In this document: one piece after another, positions 36,263 through 48,479 of the stretch
Layout: the number at the start of each line of letters is the position of its first letter
How positions within the stretch are numbered: the stretch's first letter is position 1
From: Ceriagrion tenellum
Taxonomy: Eukaryota; Arthropoda; Insecta; Odonata; Coenagrionidae
DNA length: 64,000 bases
Assembly: GCA_963169105.1 (NCBI GenBank)
Contig: OY720632.1
Coordinates: 187,860,448 to 187,924,447 of the forward strand
Direction of reading: 5' to 3'
Position numbers and translations under genes: made by a program
Notes under the pieces: generated by a model
Databases searched by the model: none
Told to the model about the DNA's origin: nothing
What the model saw: only the letters and a program-made list of their open reading frames with translations

Positions 36263-36877
36263 TCGACTATATTTTTTGGCTTCTTGGTCGATGTAATTCT
36301 CCCCCATGTTGTTTATCATTTTGGGAAATGTAGTGCAAACTTTATCCTTGCGATGTTGGCTGAAATCGAATGGATTTTTACAAAATTATTGCTGAAACTC
36401 CCATATGTCGGCGAAATTTCTCTGTGCCTCCTCTCGCAGCCTTCACATAAGTGGACGGAATGGGATTTCCCGGATATTTCGGATTCTCCGAAAGTCTTGC
36501 GGAATTTTTCCGTGATTATTTTACAGTAATCCGTCTCTAGAAATCAGGCGTGTTCCTTCCGCTTCTTAGTCCAAGTAAAGATTAATCGAATATTCTTCTC
36601 TCAAGAGAATTTTCACTCTTCTCTGCGATTAAGAATTTTGTTCTCATGTTAATTGGTACTATCATGAAGTGAGTGGAAGAATCTCTAGGGTTCGTGATTC
36701 AGTCAATCATTGTTACATTAACGCATATGAAGTAATGTGATCATATCTTCCGCTGGATCCTCGTAGATGTTGTTTAATAATCATATTCTGGAATATCTGT
36801 TAACATTCGTTGAGAGTGCTCATTAACAGAATCCAGTGGTAATTCTGCTGTTAGCTTTGTCATCTGGAATTCGTCTT
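36263..36877. other. Unannotated DNA
   Basis: No recognised feature. Confidence 0.5.
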
Positions 36878-37260
36878 CATCTACATCCTACCCTGCGAGA
36901 CGCCTCATGGACGTGGGGCGGGGGTTTTTAGGATTCCAGCTGTGTAAAGACAGTTTAATGGACGTAAAAAAAATGAATTGTATTTTGGGAGTGATTTGAG
37001 TGGGGTTCAGTTTTTATGTAGTGGTCACTCATTGTGCGTGGAATGGAAGAATTTTTCTACGTAACTTTCCAACAATGTGTCTCTCTATTTTCTTTCACTT
37101 CTATTACACCTCGAGATGTAGTGCGGCGTCAAAATGGTATTTTCTGTGTCACACTGAAATACACATGACCTGCATTCATCAAGTAATCCAAGTGTAGCGT
37201 GTAGCCTTGGAGGCTCCAGCAGGTTCCCACCTGATCCCTGTGAAATCTTAGAAACATTCT
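36878..37260 (-). pseudogene. Minus-strand LINE 3' end (13.4-kb family)
   Basis: This aligns along its whole length with the better copy at 50400-50995. It has the CATCTACATC tail, CCCTGCGAGACGCC, a GGGGTTTTTAGG remnant of the TGTGGCAGGGGGTG block, the TTTTTATGTAGTGGTCACTCATTGT region and GATGTAGTGCGGCGTC. The C-terminal coding part is riddled with changes. Degenerate and 5'-truncated, with its 3' end towards the left. Confidence 0.7.
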
Positions 37261-39391
37261 CGTTTTAATATCGAAGCAGCTGCCTTCACCTAGAATCGTG
37301 GCGCGGGAGGGCGTAAGCCGCCTTCTCTAACGGACAGAGTGTTTCTGAGTTCGACGAATGGGTGTTCGTACAGTGGCGTATTTTTATGCGAACGGCGTTC
37401 CACTGAGGATGATTTTTTACTCTTTCTCCGAACGGGAAGTTATTCCTTTCTTGTTTACAAATATTAACTTCCCCACCATCAAAGCTCCGTAGCGTTATTG
37501 CCGACCGGTCGTAAAAATTAAAAATGTAAAAAAAACAAGGATGTAACTTTCCTAGTTGCCTTCGGCAAACCTTTGAAATGTTTTTAATGAATCCCTGCTC
37601 CTACTTAAAGGTGAATCAAAAGGGTCGTTTGCCTCACTCAAGGCGCTTTTGGAATGTATATGGCTTCGCTGGGTCTTTATTTCTGCATCTTCTTTCAGTG
37701 CTTGCATTAGCTGTTTTTACCCCGATTTTCAGGCTGTTTCCAGGAATGCATAACTCACCCAAATCCCTTTGGTCAGCTCTGCTTTGCTTTTACGCTCGGA
37801 AGCGCGCGTGTCTTAAGAGTCACGTCGTGGAGTCTTTTAAACGCTTAACGCTTGGTCAGTGTTCGTGTTGAGGTCTGCTTCAGGATTTTTGGCTTTCGTT
37901 AAGCGAACGATTAATTGTATTCGTCGCGATGTAGTGTGATGGACGTAAACAGTGAAAACGATGACAAATGGCGGGCTTTCATCATCGTGTGGCGACATAA
38001 AATCGTTTGATAGGAATTGATAATTCTTTCTTTTGGAACACGTTGTGTGTTTAGTGAGTTTTGGAAGCTGAGATTTTGAGCGCTAGGCGTTATTTGCATG
38101 ACCACAATATCTATAATTCTGGCGGGTTTCCATTTCGCAGTGCGCGGAATGTCGGTCGAAAGTGAACGAAAATGGATGTTGGATTTATGGATTCGTGTGG
38201 CACTTCGAACTACAGTGGGCCTTCATTTTTCACAACCTTCTTATAACCTTTCACTCAGGAATGAGACATTTTTCTGTAAAACCCGAATATTCCGTCCGCG
38301 TCCTAGTATAATATATTTCTCTCTCGCCCCTCTCTTACGGATGCTGGTTGATTCTTGCATTAGGTATATTTATTGGTCGTGTGACATGCTTTCATGCTCG
38401 ACGATTCTGTCGTAAACATTTTGAACGTAAATGAATCGCGACGGTGGGACGGTCAACGATTAGTTTTGTTGAGAAGGGTGATGTGAGGAGGACCGTTTTA
38501 TTCCTTCATGGAACGCAAGAGATAAGGAAAAAGGAGCTACTACTAGCGTAAAATACAATAATAAAAAATTGTTTTTGAAAATACCAGGATAATTGACTAA
38601 TGACTATGTACATATTTATAAAGCTAGCGTTATTGCGGTTACAACGGTATAACTCAAACCTCTATCGCATCGTAAGTTTCGGAATTAGCCAAAGTTTACA
38701 ACTTTTACAACAGCTCGTGTAAAAATCAACATAGAAACAATTTTTTCCTTTGATATGTTAAAAACATGTTTGGCTAACTTATATAAAAATATCTCATCTC
38801 TAGAATAAATATTAAGAGAATGGTGATCGCGTAAAGTCGGAAAACCGGGTTTTTAGCGCCGAAAACAGGGCCTCTTTTTAAAAAATATGGTAAAAGTGTA
38901 GATAAGGTTACGAATTTTTTTTACAAACATCAGTAAACGTAGAAATGATTATTCTATCGTATGCATTTTATTTCGTTAAAATCGGTTGACCCTACTTGAA
39001 GATACAGCGTCTTAAACTCAACGGACTCGACTTTTTTTGATGGACAGTAAGTTATTGCTCTTCAGGCGACTTCAGCACTGCGCGACGGCTTGCGTGGGGC
39101 GAACCTTCCACATCTCTCGCCAGCTTCCAACCCCCTTCCGTCTCTTGTTCTCCCCTCCCATTATCCCCCTCTCTAATCCTCCCTCTCTTTCTTCTCCCCT
39201 GCAGCCCCGCGTCCTCACACATTTCTCCCTCGGCCTATCTCTCCGGAAGTGTTTGAGCCTCGGATTCGGATAGATATCACGTTTTCTCAGAATTGATAAC
39301 CGACGATACGTGAACCTTTCGGCGACGCTTGCACTACTGGAAAATACTATTCTAAATCGTAGGAGTTCGTTTTCTATTTAATTGAAACTAG
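37261..39391. other. Unannotated DNA with a C-rich cluster
   Basis: Pyrimidine-rich, CpG-containing DNA occurs at about 39060-39250 on the plus strand. The very AT-rich block 38520-39020, with its long A/T runs, may be an old mobile element, but I can find neither ends nor a second copy here. Confidence 0.45.
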
Positions 39392-39746
39392 TGCTGTGCG
39401 AGTCATGGATTTTAATTTCGAATCGAATGGAAACGAATTTTTTTTAAATATTCGTTAGCGAATCAAATCACCCTAAAAAATTCGCTTGCGAATAGAATTC
39501 GAATTCTAAATAAAATGCAAAATTTTATGCAGAGTTAAAGTAATATAGATTTTCACTATATTTCAGGGCCTTAAGTTAGCTTATATATCTTAATAGTGGC
39601 ACAAAGAATGGCACAGAATAACGTGTGGTCGTTTAAATTTTCGTTTCTCGTGAGGAATGCCGAAGTGCCGTGCCGAGAAGTGCCGTTTTTGAATGCATGT
39701 AACGATTCGAAGACGAATCTATCTGATTCGAATATTACACTACTGT
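39392..39746. mobile_element. Possible hAT-like MITE rich in TTCGAAT
   Basis: The segment starts TAGTGCTGTGCGAGTC and ends GATTCGAATATTACACTA. It is full of ATTCGAAT-type words near both ends, a pattern seen in some hAT-derived MITEs. The terminal inverted repeat is weak, and no 8-bp target duplication is evident, so this is tentative. Confidence 0.3.
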
Positions 39747-40779
39747 AAAAATTCTATTTTGTGCTGTTGTTATCCGGAGTTCTTATTCCACGCAGAAAGT
39801 GAGCTTGTCAAAATCAGTCCTCGTACGCGTAATTGTATTATTTGCATTGCTTTAACGGAGGAGGAAACTACTGATGATAGTCGGAAACATTTCTCTTCAT
39901 TTTTTTTATGGAGGACGCTTCGTATTTTTGATAACTTTCGTATTTTTTTAAGACATGATATTGTGAGTTGCATTCCACACTAGCGCCGATTTTCAAAGGC
40001 CCTCATGTGCTTAGAAGTGGGTGATTTTGAGGTAGATAGATTTCACCCGCATCCACGGACATTTCGGTGAAGTTGAGTAACAGCGGTAAAAAAATTCCAA
40101 GTTTTTAGTATTTGCGGGTCTTTTCTGCTCGTCAGGTTACTCCTGACGTTTTCATTCAAACGAAGTGACAATTCCGACTACATTTAAATAAGTTCTGACA
40201 CCTATTGCGGTATATGGTCTCCTCCATTCGCCGTTGAAATAACGAAGCATGTCCAATATGGGCGAGCGCGGGGGTATGCCTTAATCGAGAACGGTTTGAA
40301 ATTTTCGGACCCCGACAGTGTGGAAGTGGTGACGTCGAGGTGGTTCGAGCGACACTGTCCCCTAGACACAATGGAGACCTAATTCGAATGCTTTTTTTTT
40401 AATCCCGCAGCTGTGAGAATATGAATGAAGTAAATACTGTAATAAAAATGCAGCAAAATTGTTGTTTGATACGCCTGTAAACTCTTGGTAAATATATATT
40501 AATGCTTTGGTAAATCTTGGCGTGGTATCCATTCGTAGCGTGATTAATTGATTTAACGCCGTACGCTGAAAATGCCGTTTTAACCGGAGATTTTTTTGAG
40601 ATTATGCAGAAGTTATCGCAATGAGTAATTGATTTTAAAAAAATAGTTGATATTCAAGACGAACTACGAAGTGGAAAATTTTCCTGACGAGATGTTTGCG
40701 TTCGTTGCGAGTTTTAACAGTTAGTTTTTTGCTACTGCATCTGTAGTTGTGATATTTACTTAAATAGTGTGTTGTGTGG
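39747..40779. other. Unannotated DNA
   Basis: No recognised feature. Confidence 0.5.
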
Positions 40780-40856
40780 GGCATTTTAGTGTTAACTCCC
40801 CCCCCCCCTTACCACACCCTCGAGATGGTTCGGTTGGTATTATGTAGATGTAGTTC
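40780..40856 (+). repeat. LINE 3' tail relic (13.4-kb family)
   Basis: A C-rich run, then TTACCACACCCTCGAGATGG and GGTATTATGTAGATGTAG, corresponds to the terminal LINE 3' UTR. Diverged, tail only. It abuts the minus-strand MITE that follows. Confidence 0.55.
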
Positions 40857-40869
40857 TCATCTTTTGGAT

Positions 40870-41258
40870 ATAGTCTCTGGAGTGCGTACTCTCGCCGTTT
40901 CCCATGGATAAAGGCGGGTATATTTCGGAAAATATCTCGAAATGCACTGCGGTAAGGGGGCTGATCTCTTAGTATCTTTGGAAGTGTGAGATTTTTTCTT
41001 GAAAATGAGACCATATTTATTTAATACTAGATGAAATGTAAGACTTAAGGCTTTCCCGGCGGATGCTTAGAATGTATAGCTTTCGGGTTTCCAACCGGGT
41101 GATGGCGGTTTTTGGTACCGACGTTTCGAAGGCAGACTACGACAACTTTCGATGGCAGACTACGCCTTTTAAACGTCGGTACCAAAAACCACCATCACCC
41201 GGTTGGAAACCCGAGAGCTATACATACTATATGAAATGATATCTCGCTTAAACTATCT
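40870..41258 (-). mobile_element. MITE family A, copy 4 (minus strand, interrupted)
   Basis: Reverse-complement blocks of family A are present in order: GTCTCTGGAGTGCGTA, GTTTCCCATGGATAAA, AAAATATCTCG, GGTAAGGGG and CTTGAAAATGAGACCA. The copy then jumps over a 192-bp insertion (41039-41230) to ATGATATCTCGCTTAAACTA, followed by TTAA at 41259-41262. Only the 5' two-thirds of the MITE remains. It provides the host site for a nested palindrome. Confidence 0.75.
41039..41230. mobile_element. Palindromic Penelope-type insertion nested in a MITE, 8-bp target duplication
   Basis: ATGAAATG occurs at 41031-41038 and 41231-41238. Removing one copy and the 192 bp between restores the MITE sequence seen in other copies. 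Inside, arms 41073-41126 and 41171-41225 are nearly perfect reverse complements (GTATAGCTTTCGGGTTTCC ... CCCGAGAGCTATAC), each ending at the centre with AAACGTCGGTACC. The 44-bp centre holds a repeated GGCAGACTACG. The GAAACGTCGG word and outward orientation match Penelope-like 3' ends. Non-coding. Confidence 0.7.
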
Positions 41259-41262
41259 TAAG

Positions 41263-43920
41263 TGACCCATGCATAGATTCGACGATATCCGTCCTTTTTG
41301 AATGAGGCACCAGATCTTGTCTTTTCTAGACTTTTCTTCTGCAACCCCCTCCCTCAGTAGCCGCCCGGGAGGAGGAGGGGGGATAAACGGGGGAGTGGTG
41401 CGCGGGCCGGATTAAGAACAGTCTCTCTCTTTTGCTTCGAGGAGGTCTCCCCTTCGGCTGGCTGTGGGGGCGGTCTGCCCCCCCTCCCGCCCCCATATTC
41501 TCTTTCTTTTCCTCCCTTTTGGAGCTCGCGGTGGCGTGCTGGATGCCCACGGGATGAAGTTCTTCCCACACCGCCTCTTGCGAGCTTTTTTAACCCATTT
41601 GGATCATCATCTTTTCGAGCGATTTCCGTCTCTGTTGCTATAATTTCAACTGCTGCTTTGTAGCCTACGATGTTCCCGAATCATGAAGTTGGGTTTACTA
41701 GTTTCTGCCGGCGTCAATGCTAGACTACATTGTTTACTGATGGTCACAACCGCATGGAATTCTTCCTAGAGCCTTTCCATAGTTACGAGCTGATGTAAAA
41801 ATAATAGCTCCATTTCTTCTGTTTTGTTTGATATCATTTTTTTTTAAGGAAAAGTAAACGGAATCATATACTCTTCTCATTGAAAAGTCGAAACGAATTT
41901 CTTTCTGGCCGGACACTACGGATTTTAAACTTATAATGTAGTAATAGCTGGAAACAAGGGCGACTAATTTCGACCAAATTTTCATCTACTCATCTACTCG
42001 TATTAACTTTGAGCGCTTACGAGTGCAATCGCAGTTTTTACCGTTGAATTTAACCACAAGTACAAATTACGTTTTAATCCTCTCTAAGTAGTGACCTGCG
42101 CCAGAAATTTACCGTTATGATAATTACATTATGAATTCTTGGTTAATTTCTGTAGCCTTAAATTTAATTTCATATTTCAGTTATCTCTTGTCAACTGTTG
42201 TCTCTGCTTTTGATAGCCGTATTTTTTTTAGCTAAAACGAGGTAATTTACCCTCGTCTTATAACTGCGTATTATTAAAGAAATCAGTTTCTAGGAAATTA
42301 TGGATTTTTTTACTAGAAACTTTAATTCTCTCGATGTCCGTCAGTGTTGTCTTTTGATAGGCTTGTGAATGTGTCATAAGGCCGAACGGCGTCATTCTTG
42401 TTTGGAAAACTAGTTCCCTGACCATGCTTTGCTGCCAGCCGATTCCCAATATGGAGTGTTCCCTGTAGCAAAAGTCTTAGTATTCTGATCTGCGATTCCT
42501 GACGAGTTAGTGCTATTTTTAAAAAATTTAAATTGGGTTGCTTTGCTCATGTGGCATGCTACTCTTGAACGGTGATCGACTCCTAGTCAATGCGCATACA
42601 TTTAGCGCGTTAGGGAGATGGTGATATTACGAAGCACCAGTGGGCGAGAAACTCGGAAGTTCTCGAGCGCTCTTTCTGGTGTCTTGTTGCCTCTTATTCG
42701 ATTTGTTCTTCTTTTGGCGATGCAATCGACTTCCGATTTGCGATTGTGGGACAGCGATCCAAGTTATGAAACCTTAATCCCTGCTGCTGGAATTATTGTA
42801 GGAGGATGGCGAATGGATTTATATTACTAAAAAATTCGTGAACTGATATACCGCTTTTTACTATGTACGTAATTTGTTCAGTGAACTGTACTTGGGATCT
42901 ATTGGGTACAAACTATAGACATTGTCATGATCTGCAATGGGTTGCCGGTTCCCACGAGCTGCTCGCACGAGGGACCTTTCTCAGAATAACTTCGCGCACC
43001 AATGACTTCCATTCCCGTTCGACTGCAGTTCCTAATTATGCTACTGAAACGGTGACCCACTTCTTTCCGTGAGCTCTACTTGCGAGTTTTTAATTCTCAA
43101 CTCCAATTAGGCAGATGGCGCGATTGATGCATCTCGTCTGAATTTGCCTTGCTGCTCCCTTAATGAGTCACAGTTTTCATCTTACCCTGGCAGTTCAAAT
43201 GGCTTGTCGAATGACGATATTTAAAGGCCTGCGAGAAAGTAGTTGCACTCATCAAGTTGGCGCCAAAATCTTCATGTGTTGGTCGTCGTCTTTTTAAATC
43301 TGAATGAAGTATACTTCGTCGTTTTGTGTTTCAAGCAGATTTCGCCGTCATTTATTGATTATGCCAGGCGGTGCCATTCACCTTCTAATCCAACCGTTGG
43401 GATTTTGTGCCCTCTGGCTGAATTGAGTGAATCATTATCTTCGTGTCCCCTGTTTTACTTAGTAAATATATTGTTATCTGTGAATTATGCCAAAGATCGA
43501 TTTGAGCGGACTCGGGTTGGTCGTTCTGACCGATTAAAATTTCTCGTCTCGTAGAGCATTCAAGTGACAATTATTCATTCACTTCTCTCAATTATTCTTT
43601 TAGCATTTGAGTGAAATGGAAGTGGTCGTTCGCTGAAGACTTTTTTTTCCTAGTTGCCTCGGCTGTTTGAGTAAATCTGAGTACGTTTTCGTTGTTGGAG
43701 GATGGTTCCTCGGCCGCGTGCGATAACTGACGGATCCAATTTATTGTGCATGTCGTTATGAAAAGAATGCTAAATGCTCTCGGCCCTGAAAATAAAATCA
43801 AGGAACTAAAAATAGATTTCGTCCAACGTGATTATTTTAGCAAATTTCCTGGCATTGTATAGGTACATTTTTAATGCGTACAATAGCAAGTTAATTTCTT
43901 CACTGTCGTGCATTTTGGTG
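41263..43920. other. Unannotated DNA with a GC-rich cluster
   Basis: About 41340-41580 is GC-rich with mixed C and G runs. Everything else is featureless AT-rich sequence. Confidence 0.5.
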
Positions 43921-43970
43921 ATAAGTCACCCCCTGCCAAGTATCCTTGAGGTGGCTTATGTGAGCCTTCA
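43921..43970 (+). repeat. Very short LINE 3' tail relic
   Basis: AAGTCACCCCCTGCCAAG, then GAGGTGGCTTATG, resembles the conserved LINE 3' UTR block. Only about 45 bp, so possibly coincidental. Confidence 0.35.
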
Positions 43971-44189
43971 TTTCGATTTTATTTTTAACTGCAAGTAAGA
44001 GGAAGAGGTCGTGAAGTCTGTTCATCGTTTAGCGTGAATTTGATTTCTGAGAATGCGCGGTCTCAGGACAAAACAAGGAAAGGGAAGACGTTTTCACTGT
44101 GATGATTTTCCTGCTTGAATATGCCTAACTTGATGCAATGGCTGGCTGAATCCATAGCGATTCCTCCGTCCCATTATTCCCATATGAAC

Positions 44190-44332
44190 TTGGGCTCCAC
44201 TTAATACACTCCCATAGTATACGTCACCATCTCGCTTCCCAAAACCTTATCCCTCACATCTTTACACGGCTGGTGTCCTAACACCCCCTGCCACACGCCC
44301 ACGTGGCGGCTCGCAGGGTAGTATGTAGATGA
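44190..44332 (+). repeat. Plus-strand LINE 3' UTR (13.4-kb family)
   Basis: From GGCTCCACTTAATACACTCC to TAGTATGTAGATGA this aligns with 13985-14113, including CACCCCCTGCCACACGCCC. It meets a minus-strand fragment of the same family at about 44335, giving a tail-to-tail pair. Confidence 0.75.
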
Positions 44333-44334
44333 AT

Positions 44335-44640
44335 AGCAGACTCGCTTTTCACTTGAAAACCCGTGGCAGTACGTTGTCCAGATGTCGATATGTTGTCTTG
44401 TTGTGGCAATACGTTCTCTAGCGACTCCCAACCTAATCCCTCTAAAAAGCTGTGAAAAATTCGTTCGCTCGTGGCAGTTTTTAGCGATGCGAGCAGCTTT
44501 CCTTCGCATTTAATTATTTTTCGTTTTAAATCTTTCTGTTCTGGGTCCCAAATGCTCACAGCGCATTCGAGGTGTTGCCAGACCAGAGCGAAGTGACATT
44601 CCGCTCTTTCATCCGTGGACCTTCCTAATGTTGCTATTGG
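44335..44640 (-). pseudogene. Minus-strand LINE RT C-terminal fragment (13.4-kb family)
   Basis: Translated on the minus strand, two frames carry SIWDPEQKDLKRKI, then RRKAARIAKNCHERT, then FHSFLEGLGWESLE. This is the RT C-terminal region aligned to 50770-50990. At least one frameshift separates the blocks. No 3' UTR follows on its own strand; instead the neighbouring DNA is a plus-strand tail. Confidence 0.78.
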
Positions 44641-46880
44641 GTGGAACGCATAGATGAAATTTTTTTAATTACTTTCAGAATGCCCAAAAAAATGGGACGC
44701 GCTTTCTTCCTTCAAACTGACTAGCGTGAGGCAATAGCCTATGGTTACCCCTCGTTGTTTGTACTCTACGACGAACGGCCTTTTCCTTATTTTCCTTTTT
44801 ATGGCTCCGGCGTTCGTTCTTTTGGGCATCTGGTTTCTGCATTCATCCATCCTAACGTCTCCCTCACCACTCCCGCTTTTCCCCGAACACCACTCGTCTG
44901 TTCACGCAAAGCGTGCGTCGCTTTGGGAAACCCATAACTCCCCGTGCTTATTTACCCTGATGCCCAGAAACAACGATTTTGGCCCGTTCATTTGTGCGTG
45001 TTCTCGTTGTTTCGTTTCCGTGGATGTGACGGATGACTTCGTGTTAATTCCTCCTATTTTATGGGCCCTGCATTTCTTAGCGCATTTTTAGTGTGGGGGG
45101 AACATCCTATTCGGGCCTCTCGCTCGCTGTGTAATTGTGAATACATTCTGTCGAAAAACGTCTATTTCAGGGCTGGGTGTGTCAGATGGACGAGGAAAAA
45201 ACCAACTACTGCCCTTGTAGCGAATTTACGGGCTTCCCTTAATGTTCAGCTCGGTACTTTTGAGGAAGTGGCTCGCAGTGAAGCAATCTGAAGACCGTGG
45301 TAATGGCCTGGATTCTTGAAAAATAAGGATAAATCGTATGAAATTCACTTACTTTCGTAGTCATATGTACGTCACTCCTTTCTCACGGCCTGTCGGCGTC
45401 GTGATTCCGAATATATTATTTTTGTGCGATTTTCTCGAGGCATTGGAAACTTATTTATGAGTATATAGATAGTGGATAGCAGTGCCACGACGTAATCCAC
45501 CTTTAATCTCGAGCGAAAGTGGTGTTCGAGGCTACGATGAGCCGATCCGAGACCCCCTGGGGCCTAATTCTGAAAAAATGATTCGAATTTGTCGAATCAT
45601 GAAAACGTCCAGGGTGTGACGTCAGAACCTCAGAACATACGCAGTTTTTCTAGATTGAAACGGGACTTTAATTGATTGTGACGTCGACATCTCGTCCCTA
45701 CCGGGACTTTGAAATTTCGAGTGTATTCTAAATAAGTCATCAGAAGACAGGCAGCCTTTACAGATAAGTATGTTCTCAATTGTCCTACCTCCTCCCACTC
45801 TATATGGGTATGTTTTGGTGGCCGGCAAGAGCTGTTTCCTCTCTGCTCGTTTGCCTTCGCTGGTTCACGTCGAATTGGTGACATTTGCCCGAAACAAAAG
45901 GCATCTCCTCAGCTGGAGATGTGGCCATGCGATTTTTGCTCGAAGACCTTCGCGCTTACGCGATAAATTCCCTTTGGAGGACTTCTGTATTTCTCTTCAT
46001 TTTTCCAAGTCTTGAGCGGACAAGTAACCAACAAGTTGATAATTTTACGTGAGAGTCTGGGTGAGTATCCGTGTGTACTGGTCAGTTTAATAGAGTGCTC
46101 GAGTGATTTGTATTTTTCCTTCTACAGTATTTTTTTATAAAACTACTTTATGAAGTCACCGAAGGAAATAGTTTGATGAAAGTTAATTGTTCTACCTTGT
46201 GGATGGGTGCCTGTGCCAGCTGAGCATACGCATATCTATCGTTCTTGTGATCAAACTTATTAGAATTAACTGTATAAAGTAATATTTTGAAATAATTATT
46301 ACACGAGGAGTAGAATTCAGCTCCTGCAATAGTGTAATAGCTCCTAGCATTATAGGAATTTATCGTTTTGCCCGGCGTAATTTTCAGTCTATATACCATT
46401 TGATTGATGACCTCTGATTGTGCAGTGAAGTGCCTCATGTGAAGCGGCCTTGATACCACATTTTTGTCATTTCCCCGTCTTTTTGGATCCTTAAAATACC
46501 AAATGGTAGATAACCGTGCTGTAAAACCTCAACTTTGGCTATTCATTTAAGGAATCGCAGAGTGGATTATTTCTCGCTATGGCTCCACACCCACTGGAAA
46601 CTGGGTCATTTTATATGTTTTCTTTAGGAATCAGGCGGCTCAGAAAATGAAATTAGACCACGCAGGAATGAAGGCTAGTGCGGTGGTCGTAGTATCCGGT
46701 GCCAGAAGTTTCCGTCGCGTTGCATTATTCGTTGAAAGTCCATTCTTCCCCTTGAAGTGGACCGACATTGCTTGTCTTCTCGAAGGATTTTAGTTTGTAC
46801 TATAGATTGAAGAATCGATTAAATGTACGAGATAAGTGCGAGACGTCCGGAAGACCTGTTCGCTGCTCTTTCCTCTTTAT
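44641..46880. other. Unannotated DNA
   Basis: No recognised gene or repeat. A plus-strand open frame of 116 codons (44741-45091) is hydrophobic but matches no family known to me. Confidence 0.5.
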
Positions 46881-47443
46881 GGCACTCAGAGCGACCTATC
46901 GTTTTGCATAAATTTCAATGCATTGAACCACTCTCGGCATAGGAAATTATTTCACCTTTCCAATTATACTGAAGCTTGAGCGTTTTTACCGCACTACTTC
47001 TCGAGGTATTTTCCCAGAAATACCAACGATTTTCCATCTGAAATAGTACGGGTATGCACTTAAGAGGCTCTTAGTTCTTAAAAAAAAACTCCCGAAGTAT
47101 GGAAATCGTCAGCAACTTTGAAACCGTGTGGCTTTCATGCTTTCACATCTATATTTACAAATCAATCAATCGCTCACTTCAGTATTTCTTTAAATAATCG
47201 CAAAAAAATCCTCGGTTGCAGAAGCGCTGTCACCTGAAGGCGTGAAAAATTCGAGTAAAGTTAACCCGTTATTCCCACCCACGATGTCTAAACGTATCTA
47301 ATTAATGAGAATCTCAGGACTTGGTGGCAATTTTTTTGCGTTATTAATATTACAAAATGTATTTCAGGCTTCTTTTGGTTTCATTTAAACACAAAATTTG
47401 AATAGTTTCTCTTATGACCTGGAAAAATCTCGCTTCAGCTACC
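46881..47443 (+). mobile_element. MITE family A, copy 5 (diverged)
   Basis: It starts GGCACTCAGAGCGACCTATC and ends TCTCGCTTCAGCTACC, followed by TTAA (47444-47447). Its 563-bp length fits the family. Internal blocks such as ATTTTCCCAGAAATACCA and TTTCCATCTGAAATAGTACG remain recognisable. It is more diverged than copies 1-3, which implies several rounds of activity. Confidence 0.7.
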
Positions 47444-47447
47444 TTAA

Positions 47448-48479
47448 GGCGACTCCCTTGGCCTTGGGGTCACTAATGCCAGAAATTCTGATAACTGAAT
47501 TGTATCATCTTAAGTGCGTTTTCAGTCTTGTTTTACTATAGTCCAGCCTTGGAATTGGAGATTGTAACATGGCCTCTTACGGACATTATGTTATGTTTCT
47601 GCAGACAAACGTCCATTTGATCGAGAAAGAATGTGTAAGCTATTGAAAAAACTGTATAAGATGCAGAAAGTCCTGGTAGGTTAAATAAAAATATAATAAC
47701 CCGAACCGATGACCAATTTGTGGAAGTTTCTGGAAGGAAGAAACATTTTCTGCCGTAACTGAAGTCAAAATGCTGTTGTCACATACTGTCGGCGCAGCAG
47801 TCTGCTCCTAAGGAAGAAGAAATTAGGCCATTTTGTATATAATCGTGGAAAATTCAACATATTTTCTATTTTAATTTTGGCTTTTAATGGGCAACCCATT
47901 TCATCAGCCAAGGAGGATTTTTAAAAACCAAATAAAAGTATGTGTGTAGGTAATTTGATATTTGTGTTGACTTGCGTAGTCGGGCGAGAGCCAACTTAAT
48001 GGCTGCGGTGGCGCAACCGTGTGCATGGGCTTCTTCCTTCCGCCTCGAGACTTGTTTCGAAACGTGTGTGTCTGTGGGGCGGTCCAAGTCTCCCGGCGGA
48101 AGCCCCCCGGGAAGCCTCCTCCTCCTAATGTCTAAACCCTCCCTCCCCACTTCACCCCCGGCCCCTTCTCTCAAACACATCCTTACTATTCGGCCCTCTC
48201 CGCCGAAAGAAGCCCCCCCACCCCCCGCCCCCAACCTCCGCCCTTAGCCCCCGTGTTACATTCGAAGTTCCCTTGGATGGATCAAGCTTTGAAGCAAATG
48301 TGCCCCTCTTCCCCGCTCCCGCAAAATTAAAAAAAGATGCGATCGAAGTGGTTTGAGGAAAGAAGCTTGTTATATTTTTTTTACCTTCGATCCAAACGAA
48401 GAGGAGAAAACTCTTTATTCCCGCTCGTTTGTGCTTTATTGTTTGTATTATTTCGGTATTATTTCAGCCACTTCACTGG
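47448..48479. other. Unannotated DNA with a C-rich cluster
   Basis: About 48080-48250 is strongly C-rich and CpG-bearing on the plus strand. No gene seen. Confidence 0.5.

Noticed and set aside
37395..37440. CACTGAGGATG as another Penelope-type end
   Set aside because: No GAAAC-type second core word follows within the required distance.
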